Part shown: positions 41,665-50,384 of the stretch, piece by piece
Numbering within the stretch: the stretch's first letter is position 1
Layout of the letters: every line of letters starts with the position of its first letter
Origin: Aeromonas fluvialis
Lineage (GTDB): Bacteria; Pseudomonadota; Gammaproteobacteria; Enterobacterales; Aeromonadaceae
DNA: 64,000 bases
Direction: 5' to 3'
Assembly (NCBI RefSeq): GCF_000819885.1
Contig: NZ_CDBO01000074.1
Span: 114,683 to 178,682 of the forward strand
Notes under the pieces: model-generated
Database searches by the model: none
Told to the model about the DNA's origin: nothing
Seen by the model: only the letters and a program-made list of their open reading frames with translations
Program-made: the position numbers and the translations under genes

Positions 41665-43542
41665 ATGAACTTATCCATTAAAAACAAGCTTGTTCTGGCT
41701 ATCGGGATCATCATTCTGGTGATCACCTGCCTGCAAGTCTGGTACAACACCTCGCAACTGCGCAGCGAGACCCAGCGACTGGTCTGGAACATCATCGACG
41801 AAAGCTCCATGGCCAACGTCAAAGGAATCTCCCGCTGGGTCGACTCGCGGATCAACATAGTCAGCACCACCAAGGAAGCATTCACCAAAGAAGATGAGCC
41901 CATCAGCCATCTGGCCCAGTCCATGAATGCCGGTGGCTTCGACCTGGTCTATGCTGGCACAACAGACGGCAAGATGATCCAGAGCAAACCGACCGATCTG
42001 CCTGCCGGTTATGACCCTCGTCAACGCCCCTGGTACAAGGATGCAATGGCTGCGGGCAAACTGGTCATCACAGCCCCCTATGCCGACATCTCCACCGGCC
42101 AGCTTATTGTCACTATTGCCGAGCCGTTCCAGCGTGGCAACAATCAGGGAGTCATCGCCGGGGACGTCTCCATCAGCTCGCTGATCTCGGACATTCTGGC
42201 GGTCACCACCGAAGGCTCCTACGCCATACTGGTGGACAGTAATGGCACCATCATCGCACACCCCGATGCCTCCCTGAGCTTGAAATCCGCCACCGCACTG
42301 GCACCGGAACTGACAGCGGCCTACATCAATCAGGTTGCCCATGACGGTGCGATCAACGAGCTGGTGATCAGTGGCAAAAAAGAGGTCTTTGACTTTAATG
42401 CCATCCCCAATACCAACTGGTATTACGGCATGATGGTGGATGAGGAGATCGCCTACCAGTCGGTACGCAGCATGGTTACCTCCTCCCTCATTCAGGGGCT
42501 TATCACCATACTGATCGTGGCTGGCTTCTCCTATATCGCCATCAACGGCTCGCTGGCTCCTCTGAAAACCTTGGGCGAGGCGATTGCCGATCTCTCCCGT
42601 GGCAACGGCGATTTGACCCGCCGCATCAAGATCGAACGTGACGATGAGGTGGGCGCAGTTGCCAAACACGTCAACACCTTCATCGAACGGATCCATGTGA
42701 TGGTGCAGGATATCTCCAACTCCTCCGGCCAACTCAACCAGCAGGCCAAGTCATCCCACAGCATGGCGGAGAAGGCCAACCAGGGGCTGGCACGCCAGCA
42801 AAACGAGATCTCCCAGATCGCCACTGCGGTGCACGAAATGTCAGCCACCGCCGTCGAAGTCGCCAGCAACGCCGAACAAACTGCAGAAGCCGCCCGCTCC
42901 TCCTCCAGCAGCTGTGAGCACGGCAAGCAGGTGATCGCCCGCAACCAGCGCTCCATTACTGACCTCGCCACTCAGGTGGAACAGGCCTCTAACATCATTC
43001 AGGAGCTGGAGAAGAACGCTCAGGAGATCAACACCATCCTCTCCACCATTCAGGGCATCGCCGAGCAGACCAACCTGCTGGCGCTCAACGCCGCCATTGA
43101 GGCTGCTCGGGCCGGTGAACAGGGCCGTGGCTTTGCGGTGGTTGCCGATGAGGTGCGCGTCTTGTCACAGCGCACCCACAGCTCCACCGTCGAGATCCGC
43201 AACATGATCGAAACCCTGCAACGCAATACCCAGGGAGCGGTCAGCACCATGCATGAAGGGCAGCAACTGGCCCAAAACAGCGTGGATGATGCCAACAACG
43301 CCACCCAGGCGCTGGAGCAGATCACCACCTCGATCAACCAGATCTCCGACATGGCAACCCAGATCTCCAGCGCGGCTGAAGAGCAACGTGCCGTCACCGA
43401 CGAGGTGAGCCGCAACATTCAGGCGGTAAAAGATGTGTCAGATGAACTGGCGGTGGATGCAGGCAGCTCACGCCATCTCTCTGAACAACTTAAAAATATT
43501 TCGGGCGAGTTGAGCAATCAGGTCGGTATGTTCCGCATTTGA
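41665..43542 (+). CDS. Methyl-accepting chemotaxis protein with amino-acid-type dCACHE domain
   Basis: A 625-residue chemoreceptor. TM1 is at about residues 8-27, a periplasmic double-CACHE domain at about 35-270, TM2 at about 275-297, then HAMP, and a cytoplasmic signalling domain. Its tip is '[34 protein letters not shown]'-like (class seen in 24- to 40-helix receptors). The sensor has Y116-x4-R121-x-W123-Y124 and D167, the residue pattern described for amino-acid-binding dCACHE domains. There is no C-terminal NWETF pentapeptide. ATG 41665 follows AAGGATG. Confidence 0.9.
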   Translation: MNLSIKNKLVLAIGIIILVITCLQVWYNTSQLRSETQRLVWNIIDESSMANVKGISRWVDSRINIVSTTKEAFTKEDEPISHLAQSMNAGGFDLVYAGTTDGKMIQSKPTDLPAGYDPRQRPWYKDAMAAGKLVITAPYADISTGQLIVTIAEPFQRGNNQGVIAGDVSISSLISDILAVTTEGSYAILVDSNGTIIAHPDASLSLKSATALAPELTAAYINQVAHDGAINELVISGKKEVFDFNAIPNTNWYYGMMVDEEIAYQSVRSMVTSSLIQGLITILIVAGFSYIAINGSLAPLKTLGEAIADLSRGNGDLTRRIKIERDDEVGAVAKHVNTFIERIHVMVQDISNSSGQLNQQAKSSHSMAEKANQGLARQQNEISQIATAVHEMSATAVEVASNAEQTAEAARSSSSSCEHGKQVIARNQRSITDLATQVEQASNIIQELEKNAQEINTILSTIQGIAEQTNLLALNAAIEAARAGEQGRGFAVVADEVRVLSQRTHSSTVEIRNMIETLQRNTQGAVSTMHEGQQLAQNSVDDANNATQALEQITTSINQISDMATQISSAAEEQRAVTDEVSRNIQAVKDVSDELAVDAGSSRHLSEQLKNISGELSNQVGMFRI

Positions 43543-43552
43543 GCATGAGCAA

Positions 43553-43580
43553 AAGGGGCCGTACAGGCCCCTTCTCTTTT
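43553..43580 (+). terminator. Terminator of the chemoreceptor gene
   Basis: AAGGGGCC (43553-43560) pairs with GGCCCCTT (43566-43573) around GTACA, followed by CTCTTTT. Confidence 0.82.
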
Positions 43581-43973
43581 CTAAGTAGCGCTTAATTTTC
43601 AGTGGCTAATCTAACATTAGCCTACCTGTTACCTACCTTGAAAACCTCATAGTCCATCTGGACTTTTCGATCCCCCGCAAGCAGCACACTTCAAATCGAA
43701 TTACTTATTCTAATCCAAACTTATAAATGCCAATAATTATCATTAAAAAATTACAATAAAAAACTTAAAATTTTTTTCGGAAATACCTAAAAAGAGAGGT
43801 AATTCGCATTTTATTGAAAGAAAACTACGTATAATCTGGACGTTAAAGTACACGTAGCAAGGTGTTTGACCGCTCAACAACACCAAAAATGGCGATAATA
43901 ACGACATTTTCATCCAGGGATTTGGGTGTTTTATAGAAAAATGACCAATAAAAATGGAATAAAACCAAGCAGT

Positions 43974-43987
43974 TTGACTTGCATCAA
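43974..43987 (+). promoter_or_regulatory. FNR-type box upstream of frdA
   Basis: TTGAC-TTGC-ATCAA matches the FNR consensus TTGAT-N4-ATCAA at nine of ten positions. An FNR-activated class II promoter would start about 41 bases after its centre, near 44022, upstream of the GTG start at 44049 but after the earlier in-frame GTG at 44016. This fits anaerobic induction of fumarate reductase. Confidence 0.75.
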
Positions 43988-44036
43988 ACCTGAATTTTTT
44001 TCATAGAGCAAAATCGTGCCCAGCAAATCTATCCCT

Positions 44037-44051
44037 AAGGAGGCAGATGTG
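44037..44051 (+). promoter_or_regulatory. Ribosome-binding site that fixes the frdA start
   Basis: AAGGAGG (44037-44043) stands 5 bases before GTG 44049. This near-perfect Shine-Dalgarno selects GTG 44049 over the GTG at 44016, which has none. Confidence 0.75.
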
Positions 44052-45833
44052 GATATTATCAAGACCGATGTGGCCATCATCGGTGCTGGCGGCACCGGCC
44101 TGCGCGCCGCTATCGCTATAGCCGAATCACAGCCAGACCTGGATATCGCCCTGATTTCCAAGGTCTATCCGATGCGTAGTCACACGGTCGCCGCCGAAGG
44201 TGGCGCCGCCGGAGTCGTCCGTGACGACGACTCCCTCGAAAACCACTTCAACGACACCGTTTCCGGTGGTGACTGGCTGTGTGAGCAGGACGTTGTCGAT
44301 TACTTCGTCAACAACGCGACCAAAGAGATGATCCAGCTGGAACACTGGGGTTGCCCCTGGAGCCGCAAGCCGGATGGCAAAGCCAACGTGCGTCCGTTTG
44401 GTGGCATGAAGGTTCCCCGTACCTGGTTCGCAGCCGACAAGTCCGGTTTCCATATTCTGCACACCCTATTCCAGACCTCCGTCAAATACCCGAGCATCAA
44501 GCGCTTCGATGAGCATTTCTGCCTCGATCTGATCGTGGACGACGGCCGTGTCCAGGGCGTACTGACCTTTGATATCCAGAACGGCGTCAGCCGCTTCATC
44601 CAGGCCAAATCGGTGATCGTGGCCACTGGCGGCGCGGGTCGTGTCTATCGATACAACACCAACGGTGGCATCGTCACCGGCGACGGCATGGCGCTGGCCT
44701 ACCGTCACGGCGTACCGCTGCGTGATATGGAGTTCGTCCAATATCACCCGACCGGTCTGCCGGGTACCGGCATCCTGATGACCGAAGGTTGTCGTGGTGA
44801 AGGCGGCGTCCTGCTCAACAAGGATGGCTACCGTTACCTGCAAGACTACGGCTTGGGCCCGGAAACCCCGATCGGCCAGCCGAAGAGCAAATACATGGAG
44901 CTGGGTCCGCGTGACCGCGTTTCCCAGGCATTCTGGCAAGAGCAGCAGAAAGGCCGCGTGATCCAGGGCCCGATGGGCGATGTGGTTCACCTCGACCTGC
45001 GTCACCTCGGCGAGAAGTACCTGAAAGAGCGTCTGCCGTTCATCTGCGAACTGGCCAAAGCCTACGTCAACGTGGATCCGGCCAAAGAGCCCATTCCGGT
45101 ACGTCCGACTGCCCACTACACCATGGGTGGTATCGAGACCAACCACCTCTGTGCAACCCGTATGCCGGGCCTCTACGCCGCTGGCGAGTGTGCCTCTGTA
45201 GGTCTGCACGGCGCCAACCGCCTGGGTTCCAACTCCCTGTCCGAGATCGTGGTATTCGGCAAGCTGGCCGGTGAGCAGGCTGGTGAATTTGCCAAGACTC
45301 AGCAGCATGGCAACACCGAAGCGCTGGCCGCCAAGGCCGAGGCGCTCATCAAGCAGCACCTCTCCCTGATGGACACAGATGGTACCGAAAACCCGGCCGA
45401 CATCCGCAATGAGCTGGGCATGTCCATGGAAGCCGGTGTCGGTATCTACCGTACCGAAGAGCTGATGCAGGGCACCATCGACAAGATCAACGAGCTCAAA
45501 GCCCGTTACAAGAAGATCAAAATCAACGACAAGTCCTCTGTCTTCAACACCGACCTGCTGTATGCCATCGAGCTGGGCTACTTGCTGGACGTTGCCGAAG
45601 CCATGGCGCACTCCGCTATCAATCGTAAAGAGTCCCGCGGTTCCCACCAGCGTCTGGATGGTTACGAAGAGCGTGATGACGTGAACTTCCTCAAGCACAC
45701 GCTCTCGTTCTACAAAAATGGCGAAACGCCCTCCATCGATTACTCCGATGTGAAGATCACTAAGTCCCAGCCGGCAAAACGCGTGTACGGCTCCGAGGGT
45801 GAGAAACAAGACGAGGCTAAGAAGAATGGCTGA
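44049..45833 (+). CDS. frdA: Fumarate reductase flavoprotein subunit
   Basis: A 594-residue catalytic subunit that reduces fumarate to succinate with electrons from menaquinol. '[14 protein letters not shown]' binds FAD, '[16 protein letters not shown]' holds the FAD-linking His, and '[14 protein letters not shown]', '[12 protein letters not shown]' and '[16 protein letters not shown]' form the active site. Sequence and the four-gene order favour FrdA over SdhA. GTG 44049 is preferred as start. The frdB start overlaps its end by 8 bases. Confidence 0.95.
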   Translation: MDIIKTDVAIIGAGGTGLRAAIAIAESQPDLDIALISKVYPMRSHTVAAEGGAAGVVRDDDSLENHFNDTVSGGDWLCEQDVVDYFVNNATKEMIQLEHWGCPWSRKPDGKANVRPFGGMKVPRTWFAADKSGFHILHTLFQTSVKYPSIKRFDEHFCLDLIVDDGRVQGVLTFDIQNGVSRFIQAKSVIVATGGAGRVYRYNTNGGIVTGDGMALAYRHGVPLRDMEFVQYHPTGLPGTGILMTEGCRGEGGVLLNKDGYRYLQDYGLGPETPIGQPKSKYMELGPRDRVSQAFWQEQQKGRVIQGPMGDVVHLDLRHLGEKYLKERLPFICELAKAYVNVDPAKEPIPVRPTAHYTMGGIETNHLCATRMPGLYAAGECASVGLHGANRLGSNSLSEIVVFGKLAGEQAGEFAKTQQHGNTEALAAKAEALIKQHLSLMDTDGTENPADIRNELGMSMEAGVGIYRTEELMQGTIDKINELKARYKKIKINDKSSVFNTDLLYAIELGYLLDVAEAMAHSAINRKESRGSHQRLDGYEERDDVNFLKHTLSFYKNGETPSIDYSDVKITKSQPAKRVYGSEGEKQDEAKKNG

Positions 45834-46560
45834 GATGATTGAAATTGAAATCCTGCGCTACCGTCCGGAGCAGGATAACGAACCCTGGATGCAGACCTTC
45901 CAGGTGCCCTATCAGAGAGAGATGTCTCTGCTGGACGCGCTGCAGTATATCAAGGATCACCTGGACTCTACCCTGAGCTTCCGCTGGTCCTGCCGGATGG
46001 CAATCTGCGGCTCCTGCGGCATGATGGTCAACGGCGTACCCAAGCTGGGTTGCAAGGCGTTCCTGCGCGACTACCTGCCGGGCAAGATGACCATAGAGCC
46101 GCTCAACAACTTCCCGATCGAGCGCGACCTGGTGGTCGACATGTCCGATTTCATCGAGAAGCTGGAGAGCATCAAGCCCTACATCATCCCGAGCGAACCG
46201 CGCAACCTGTGCGATGGCGAGTACATCCAGACGCCGGCAGAGATGGCAAAGTACAAGCAGTTCTCCCAGTGCATCAACTGTGGTCTCTGCTACGCGGCCT
46301 GCCCGCAGTACGGCATCAACAAGAAGTTCACCGGCCCGGCGGCACTGGCGCTGGCCTATCGCTACAACGTCGACAACCGTGATGCCGGCGCCAAAGAGCG
46401 TATGCGCATCATCAGCCAGGACGAAGGCGTCTGGGGCTGTACCTTCGTGGGCTACTGCTCCGAAGTGTGCCCGAAGGGCGTCGATCCGGCAGCGGCCATC
46501 CAGCTTGGCAAGGTAGAGAGTGCCAAGGACTACATGATCGCCATGTTCAAGCCAGATTGA
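45826..46560 (+). CDS. frdB: Fumarate reductase iron-sulfur subunit
   Basis: A 244-residue subunit, the same length as E. coli FrdB, carrying electrons from quinol to FrdA. The 2Fe-2S ligands are in '[16 protein letters not shown]'. The 4Fe-4S and 3Fe-4S ligands are in '[14 protein letters not shown]' and '[17 protein letters not shown]'. ATG 45826 lies inside the frdA end. An upstream in-frame alternative exists but adds non-homologous residues. Confidence 0.96.
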   Translation: MAEMIEIEILRYRPEQDNEPWMQTFQVPYQREMSLLDALQYIKDHLDSTLSFRWSCRMAICGSCGMMVNGVPKLGCKAFLRDYLPGKMTIEPLNNFPIERDLVVDMSDFIEKLESIKPYIIPSEPRNLCDGEYIQTPAEMAKYKQFSQCINCGLCYAACPQYGINKKFTGPAALALAYRYNVDNRDAGAKERMRIISQDEGVWGCTFVGYCSEVCPKGVDPAAAIQLGKVESAKDYMIAMFKPD

Positions 46561-46576
46561 GAGCAGGATTGATACC

Positions 46577-46975
46577 ATGAACAACACCAATAGCAAACGT
46601 AAGCCTTACGTCCGCGAAATGAAGAAAGACTGGTGGCTGAAGAACGCCTTCTACACCGGTTACATGATCCGCGAAGGCACCAGTATCTTCGTCTCCATCT
46701 ACGCCGTTGTGCTGATGTGGGGCCTGATGCGCCTGGTACAGGGTCAGGAAGCGTTCAACGGCTGGCTGGAGTCCCTGCAGAGCCCGATCGCCATCCTGTT
46801 CCACGTGATTGCCCTGGCTGCCTGCCTGTTCCACGCCAAGACCTGGTTCGCACTGGCGCCGAAAGCCATGCGTATCTTCCGTGGTGAAGAGCTGGTGCCG
46901 GAGAAACCGATCGTCATCGCCCAGTATGTGGCGCTGGCAGTGGTATCCCTGCTTGTCCTGATCATCGTGGCCTGA
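46577..46975 (+). CDS. frdC: Fumarate reductase membrane subunit C
   Basis: A 132-residue protein with three membrane helices that anchors FrdAB and helps bind menaquinol. The N-terminal 'KRKPYVREMKKDWWLKNAFY' is the FrdC signature, and a conserved 'FHAKTWFALAPKAM' lies after helix two. It is followed after 10 bases by frdD. Confidence 0.95.
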   Translation: MNNTNSKRKPYVREMKKDWWLKNAFYTGYMIREGTSIFVSIYAVVLMWGLMRLVQGQEAFNGWLESLQSPIAILFHVIALAACLFHAKTWFALAPKAMRIFRGEELVPEKPIVIAQYVALAVVSLLVLIIVA

Positions 46976-46985
46976 GGAGAAAACA

Positions 46986-47342
46986 ATGAGACGTTCTGAC
47001 GAGCCAATTTACTGGGGTCTGTTTGGTGCGGGTGGCATGGTCGTTGCCATGCTGCTGCCGGTCATGGTCCTCATCACCGGTCTGCTGGTACCCATGGGTA
47101 TCATGGACGTTGAGACCATGAGCTTTGAGCGCGTGCACGCGTTCGCCAGTTCCTGGTGGGGTGCCTGCATCCTGCTGGCCATCATCGCCCTGCCCATCTG
47201 GCACGGCATGCACCGCATCTACCACGGTCTGCATGATCTGGGGATCCACACCACCAAGCTGCACCACTATGTATTCTATGGCTTTGCTTTCCTGGTATCC
47301 GCCATTACCGTCGGTCTGCTGATGGTGCTGGTACTCCAGTAA
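46986..47342 (+). CDS. frdD: Fumarate reductase membrane subunit D
   Basis: A 118-residue protein with three membrane helices, the second membrane anchor. It starts 'MRRSDEPIYWGLFGAGGM', typical of FrdD, and includes 'LPIWHGMHRIYHGLHDLG'. GAGGAG precedes the ATG. It is the last gene of the operon. Confidence 0.95.
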   Translation: MRRSDEPIYWGLFGAGGMVVAMLLPVMVLITGLLVPMGIMDVETMSFERVHAFASSWWGACILLAIIALPIWHGMHRIYHGLHDLGIHTTKLHHYVFYGFAFLVSAITVGLLMVLVLQ

Positions 47343-47362
47343 TCACATCTGACTGATTGACC

Positions 47363-47390
47363 AAACCGGGCCTTGCGCCCGGTTTTTTAT
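47363..47390 (+). terminator. Terminator of frdABCD
   Basis: ACCGGGC pairs with GCCCGGT around CTTGC and is followed by TTTTT. Confidence 0.88.
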
Positions 47391-47633
47391 TTTCGATTTA
47401 ACTCTGGCCTTCATCCACGCAGTTCAAGTGCATGAACCTCTCGGGTATTGGCGGAGGTCTTAACATAGCCGACTCCAGCTTACCAAGAATGGCTACCAGC
47501 AACCGACAAACCAATGCCTCCATTTGTAGTGGGATGCACCTCATGGGTTGATGGGGTCGCTGTACGTCACTTGCACTGCAACACTGAAAAAAGGCTTGCT
47601 CATCCCCGTAAATTTTCCAACTCAAGGGAGCCA

Positions 47634-48845
47634 TTACCCTTGCCATAACGCCAACAAATTGGCCGGAATGGCACCATAACGGAGCTGCGGGGTCTGGTGC
47701 CAGTCAGCCAGCTTTTGCAGGGCTTTCACCAGATCCTGTGCAAGCGTGCGGGTCACTCTCACCTCAGCTTCCAGATAGAGGCTCTTGATCTCGAAGATCC
47801 CCTGCTGGCGATGGGCCTTGGCATCCATTCTGCCCACCAGCTTGCCGCGATGGAGCAAGGGCAGCACGAAGTAGCCGTACTGGCGCTTGGGGGCCGGGGT
47901 ATAGCACTCGATGCGATAGTCGAAGTTGAATAGTTCACTGGCCCGTTTGCGATCCCACACCAGCGGGTCAAACGGCGACAAGGCTGTGGTATAGGTTGCC
48001 TTGAGACGGCCCTCCTTGGCCTGCACCAGCTCATCGGCCAGCGAGGCGTGCACAAAAGCGTCGTGCTGCCACCCCTCCACCCGTACCGGCAGCAGTTCCC
48101 CCTCGTCCGCCAGCTGATGGAGCTGGGCGTCGTATTTGCCGCGCCGCAGCCGGTAGTAGTCTGCTACCCAGCCAGCCTTGACCAGCCCCAGCGCCCGGCA
48201 ACTGGCACGCACCCTATCCCGCTGCGCCTCTTCAACGCTCGGCAGATCCCGCAGGTCATCCCACTCGGGGATGACACGTTCGGCCAAGTCATAGACTCGC
48301 TGAAAGTTGCGCCGCTCCCGCACCATCAGTTGACCGGTGGTAAACAACACCTCCAGATGACGCTTCTCCGGTTTCCAGTCCCACCAACCGTTCCCCTTGC
48401 CGGTTGTACGTTCAAAGTCGGCCGCCCGCACCGGGCCATGCTGACGAATGCGCTCGATGAGCTGGCCAATCTCCTGCTGATGGGTGGCGAGCCAGTTGGC
48501 CGAAAACTTCCAGCCCATGGCGGCGGGGTCGAGCATCCGGTGGCGCAACAATCGGTAATCCTCACGGGGCACAAAGCAGGCCTCGTGGGCCCAATACTCG
48601 AAGATCGCGCCATCGGCCAGCAACTGCTCCAGCCAGCGCGGTTCGTACTGGCCAAGCCGGCTGAATAGCACCAGATAGGGACTGCGGGCTACCACCGAGA
48701 TGGTATCGATCTGCAACAGCGCCATGCGACGGATGGTCGCCAGCAGATCAGCCGGGGTCGCCTTGCTGCGACGGGGGACGAGCAGCCCCTGCGCCGCCAG
48801 CTGCAGATGACGGGCATCTTGCAGTGACAAATGGGTCATCGACAT
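47634..48845 (-). CDS. ycaQ: DNA glycosylase of the YcaQ/AlkZ (HTH_42) family
   Basis: A 403-residue protein built of repeated winged-helix modules. The N-terminal 'LLQIDTISVVARSPYLVLFSRLG' contains the QxD catalytic motif described for YcaQ-type interstrand-crosslink glycosylases. 'RPEKR'-like and 'YGYFVLPLLHRGKLVGRMDAKAHR' segments are family hallmarks. E. coli YcaQ (about 410 aa) unhooks DNA crosslinks. AAGGAG precedes ATG 48845 by 9 bases, and ATG 48839 is also possible. The 243 bases between it and the frdD terminator hold no gene I recognise. Confidence 0.85.
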   Translation of the reverse strand: MSMTHLSLQDARHLQLAAQGLLVPRRSKATPADLLATIRRMALLQIDTISVVARSPYLVLFSRLGQYEPRWLEQLLADGAIFEYWAHEACFVPREDYRLLRHRMLDPAAMGWKFSANWLATHQQEIGQLIERIRQHGPVRAADFERTTGKGNGWWDWKPEKRHLEVLFTTGQLMVRERRNFQRVYDLAERVIPEWDDLRDLPSVEEAQRDRVRASCRALGLVKAGWVADYYRLRRGKYDAQLHQLADEGELLPVRVEGWQHDAFVHASLADELVQAKEGRLKATYTTALSPFDPLVWDRKRASELFNFDYRIECYTPAPKRQYGYFVLPLLHRGKLVGRMDAKAHRQQGIFEIKSLYLEAEVRVTRTLAQDLVKALQKLADWHQTPQLRYGAIPANLLALWQG

Positions 48846-48923
48846 CAACAACCGCTCCTTGGTGTCAGAGTGTCAGCAATCAGGCGAGCTGCATGCCAAA
48901 CATGGTCAATAAATAGAAGCTAT

Positions 48924-49565
48924 TTAAGGTTTGATAATGACCGCCACATCGGCGTGGGGGAAGCTGAGCTCGGCCTGCCGGCTGGCAGCCAGCACCTGAA
49001 ACGACGCCTCGGCAAAGAAGACGATGTGGGTCGGGTCGTGGCGATAGCGCCAGTTTTTGAAACGCTCGTCACTGAGCACCCGCTGGGTCTGCAACACCAG
49101 CACGCCGCCCGGTTTGAGGCAGGCCCATAACTGATCCAGAACGGCGCGCGGCTCGGCGATATGTTCGATCACCTCGGTACTGGTGATGAAGTCGTACTGG
49201 CGCGTCAGCAACCCGGGATCGTTGGCATAGAACTTGTCATATCCAACCATGTCATAACCCGCCTCGCGCCCCATCGCCACCAGCGCCGGGCCCGGGCCGC
49301 AGCCAAAATCGAGGCCGCAGGCCGGGGTTGGCACCCGGTTCAACACCTCGCCAAAGGCCCGCATCAGAAAGGCACGGTAGCAGGGATCATCCACCCGATT
49401 GTCGTGACCGTCATAAACCGCCTTTTCGGCCGCCTCATCCAGATGATCCGCCTCGTCCAGCCAGACCAGCTCGCACGCGAGGCAGCGATGATAGCGCTTG
49501 CCTGCCACCGGCAGGGGGTAAGCTCGGGGGCTGGCGCACAGGGGGCAGCAGACGGTGGATGACAT
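48924..49565 (-). CDS. Class I SAM-dependent methyltransferase with N-terminal zinc finger
   Basis: A 213-residue protein. The start has four Cys in two pairs (CCPLCASP and CLACELVW), a probable zinc ribbon. The methyltransferase fold then shows 'GLDFGCGPGPAL' (SAM motif I), 'DFITSTEVIEHIAEPRAVLDQL' and 'LKPGGVLVLQTQ'. ATG 49565 follows AGAGGA. The substrate is unknown. It is divergent from the thermostable-hemolysin cluster and not clearly part of it. Confidence 0.85.
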   Translation of the reverse strand: MSSTVCCPLCASPRAYPLPVAGKRYHRCLACELVWLDEADHLDEAAEKAVYDGHDNRVDDPCYRAFLMRAFGEVLNRVPTPACGLDFGCGPGPALVAMGREAGYDMVGYDKFYANDPGLLTRQYDFITSTEVIEHIAEPRAVLDQLWACLKPGGVLVLQTQRVLSDERFKNWRYRHDPTHIVFFAEASFQVLAASRQAELSFPHADVAVIIKP

Positions 49566-49648
49566 GGCGGTTCCTCTTGGGTGCGTCCTGTTGGATAACA
49601 GCAGCGCAGATTGCCTGCCCACCGCATCGCTGACAACTTTTTTTGCTC

Positions 49649-49665
49649 CTTAAGGGTTTCTTAAG
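49649..49665 (+). promoter_or_regulatory. PmrA/QseB-type direct-repeat operator
   Basis: CTTAAG-GGTTT-CTTAAG, two perfect hexamers with 11-base spacing, equals the published PmrA-box pattern (C/T)TTAA(G/T)-N5-(C/T)TTAA(G/T). It sits 44 bases before the first gene of the five-gene cluster whose end carries a PmrA/QseB-like regulator. Confidence 0.7.
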
Positions 49666-49709
49666 TTTGGGCTTTTACTCTCACCCCATCGCAAGAGAAG
49701 GAGTCACCC

Positions 49710-50384
49710 ATGACCATCGAGATCCAGGCCCCCTACCAGTTGATGCTGGCCGAGTCCCCACAGCAGGTCATGGCGCTGCAAACCTATATCCAGGCCGCCT
49801 ACACCCGGGAGTTCAATGCCCGCATTCCCCATTTTCTCCCCTGCCTGCTGGGGCTCTATCGGGCCGATGGGGCATTGGTCGGCGCCTGTGGTCTCAATCA
49901 TGCCAGTGAGGGGCCCCTCTATCTGGAGCAGTATCTTGAGCAACCCATCGAGGCCGCCATCAACACCCGGCTCGGGGTTCATCCGGCACGCAACCGCATT
50001 ATCGAAGTGGGCAATCTGGCCTGCAGCGAACCGGGCAATGCCCGCCTGATGTTCGCGGCCCTGTGTCGTCTGCTGTGTGAAAACGCCCTCGACTATGTGG
50101 TCTTTACCGGCACTGCCCGGCTTCGCAACAGTTTTGCCCGTCTGCAACTCAATCCGGTAGAGCTGGCCCCCGCACAGGCCCATCAGGTGGGTGCCGACGC
50201 AGATGCCTGGGGTGAGTACTACCGCTGCCAACCCAAGGTGATGGTGGGCAACATCAATCAGGGGCGCGAGGTGCTGGCCCAGAGCAGCCTGCTGCTCAAT
50301 CTGCTGGCCCCCATGCCGACCCTGTTTGCTGATGTCAGCGAGAGCAGTAACAACCTGATCAATCAAAAAAGGTGCGCCCAATGA
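49710..50384 (+). CDS. Thermostable-hemolysin family protein (GNAT-like)
   Basis: A 224-residue cytoplasmic protein of the thermostable hemolysin family, named after the Vibrio parahaemolyticus delta-VPH. It has no signal peptide or membrane helix, so direct lysis is doubtful. The sequence pattern (REFNARIPHFLPCLLGLYRADGALVGACGL, then EVGNLACSEPGNARLMF) resembles acyltransferase or autoinducer-synthase-like GNAT folds. AAGGAG precedes the ATG. Its stop overlaps the next gene by 4 bases. An acyl-transfer role is an inference. Confidence 0.82.
   Translation: MTIEIQAPYQLMLAESPQQVMALQTYIQAAYTREFNARIPHFLPCLLGLYRADGALVGACGLNHASEGPLYLEQYLEQPIEAAINTRLGVHPARNRIIEVGNLACSEPGNARLMFAALCRLLCENALDYVVFTGTARLRNSFARLQLNPVELAPAQAHQVGADADAWGEYYRCQPKVMVGNINQGREVLAQSSLLLNLLAPMPTLFADVSESSNNLINQKRCAQ

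Larger units (their letters stand above)
43543..44048. other. Long AT-rich region upstream of frdABCD
   Basis: About 500 bases without a gene. It starts with the chemoreceptor terminator and ends with the FNR box and ribosome-binding site of frdA. The centre (43680-43990) is strongly AT-rich, unlike the rest of the window, and may bind nucleoid proteins. Confidence 0.6.

Noticed and set aside
44466..45809. 447-residue minus-strand frame within frdA
   Set aside because: Shadow of frdA; His- and Gln-rich without motifs.
47398..47646. 82-residue minus-strand frame after ycaQ
   Set aside because: No recognisable family, unlike codon use, and its start lies inside the end of ycaQ; probably chance or an unrecognised remnant.
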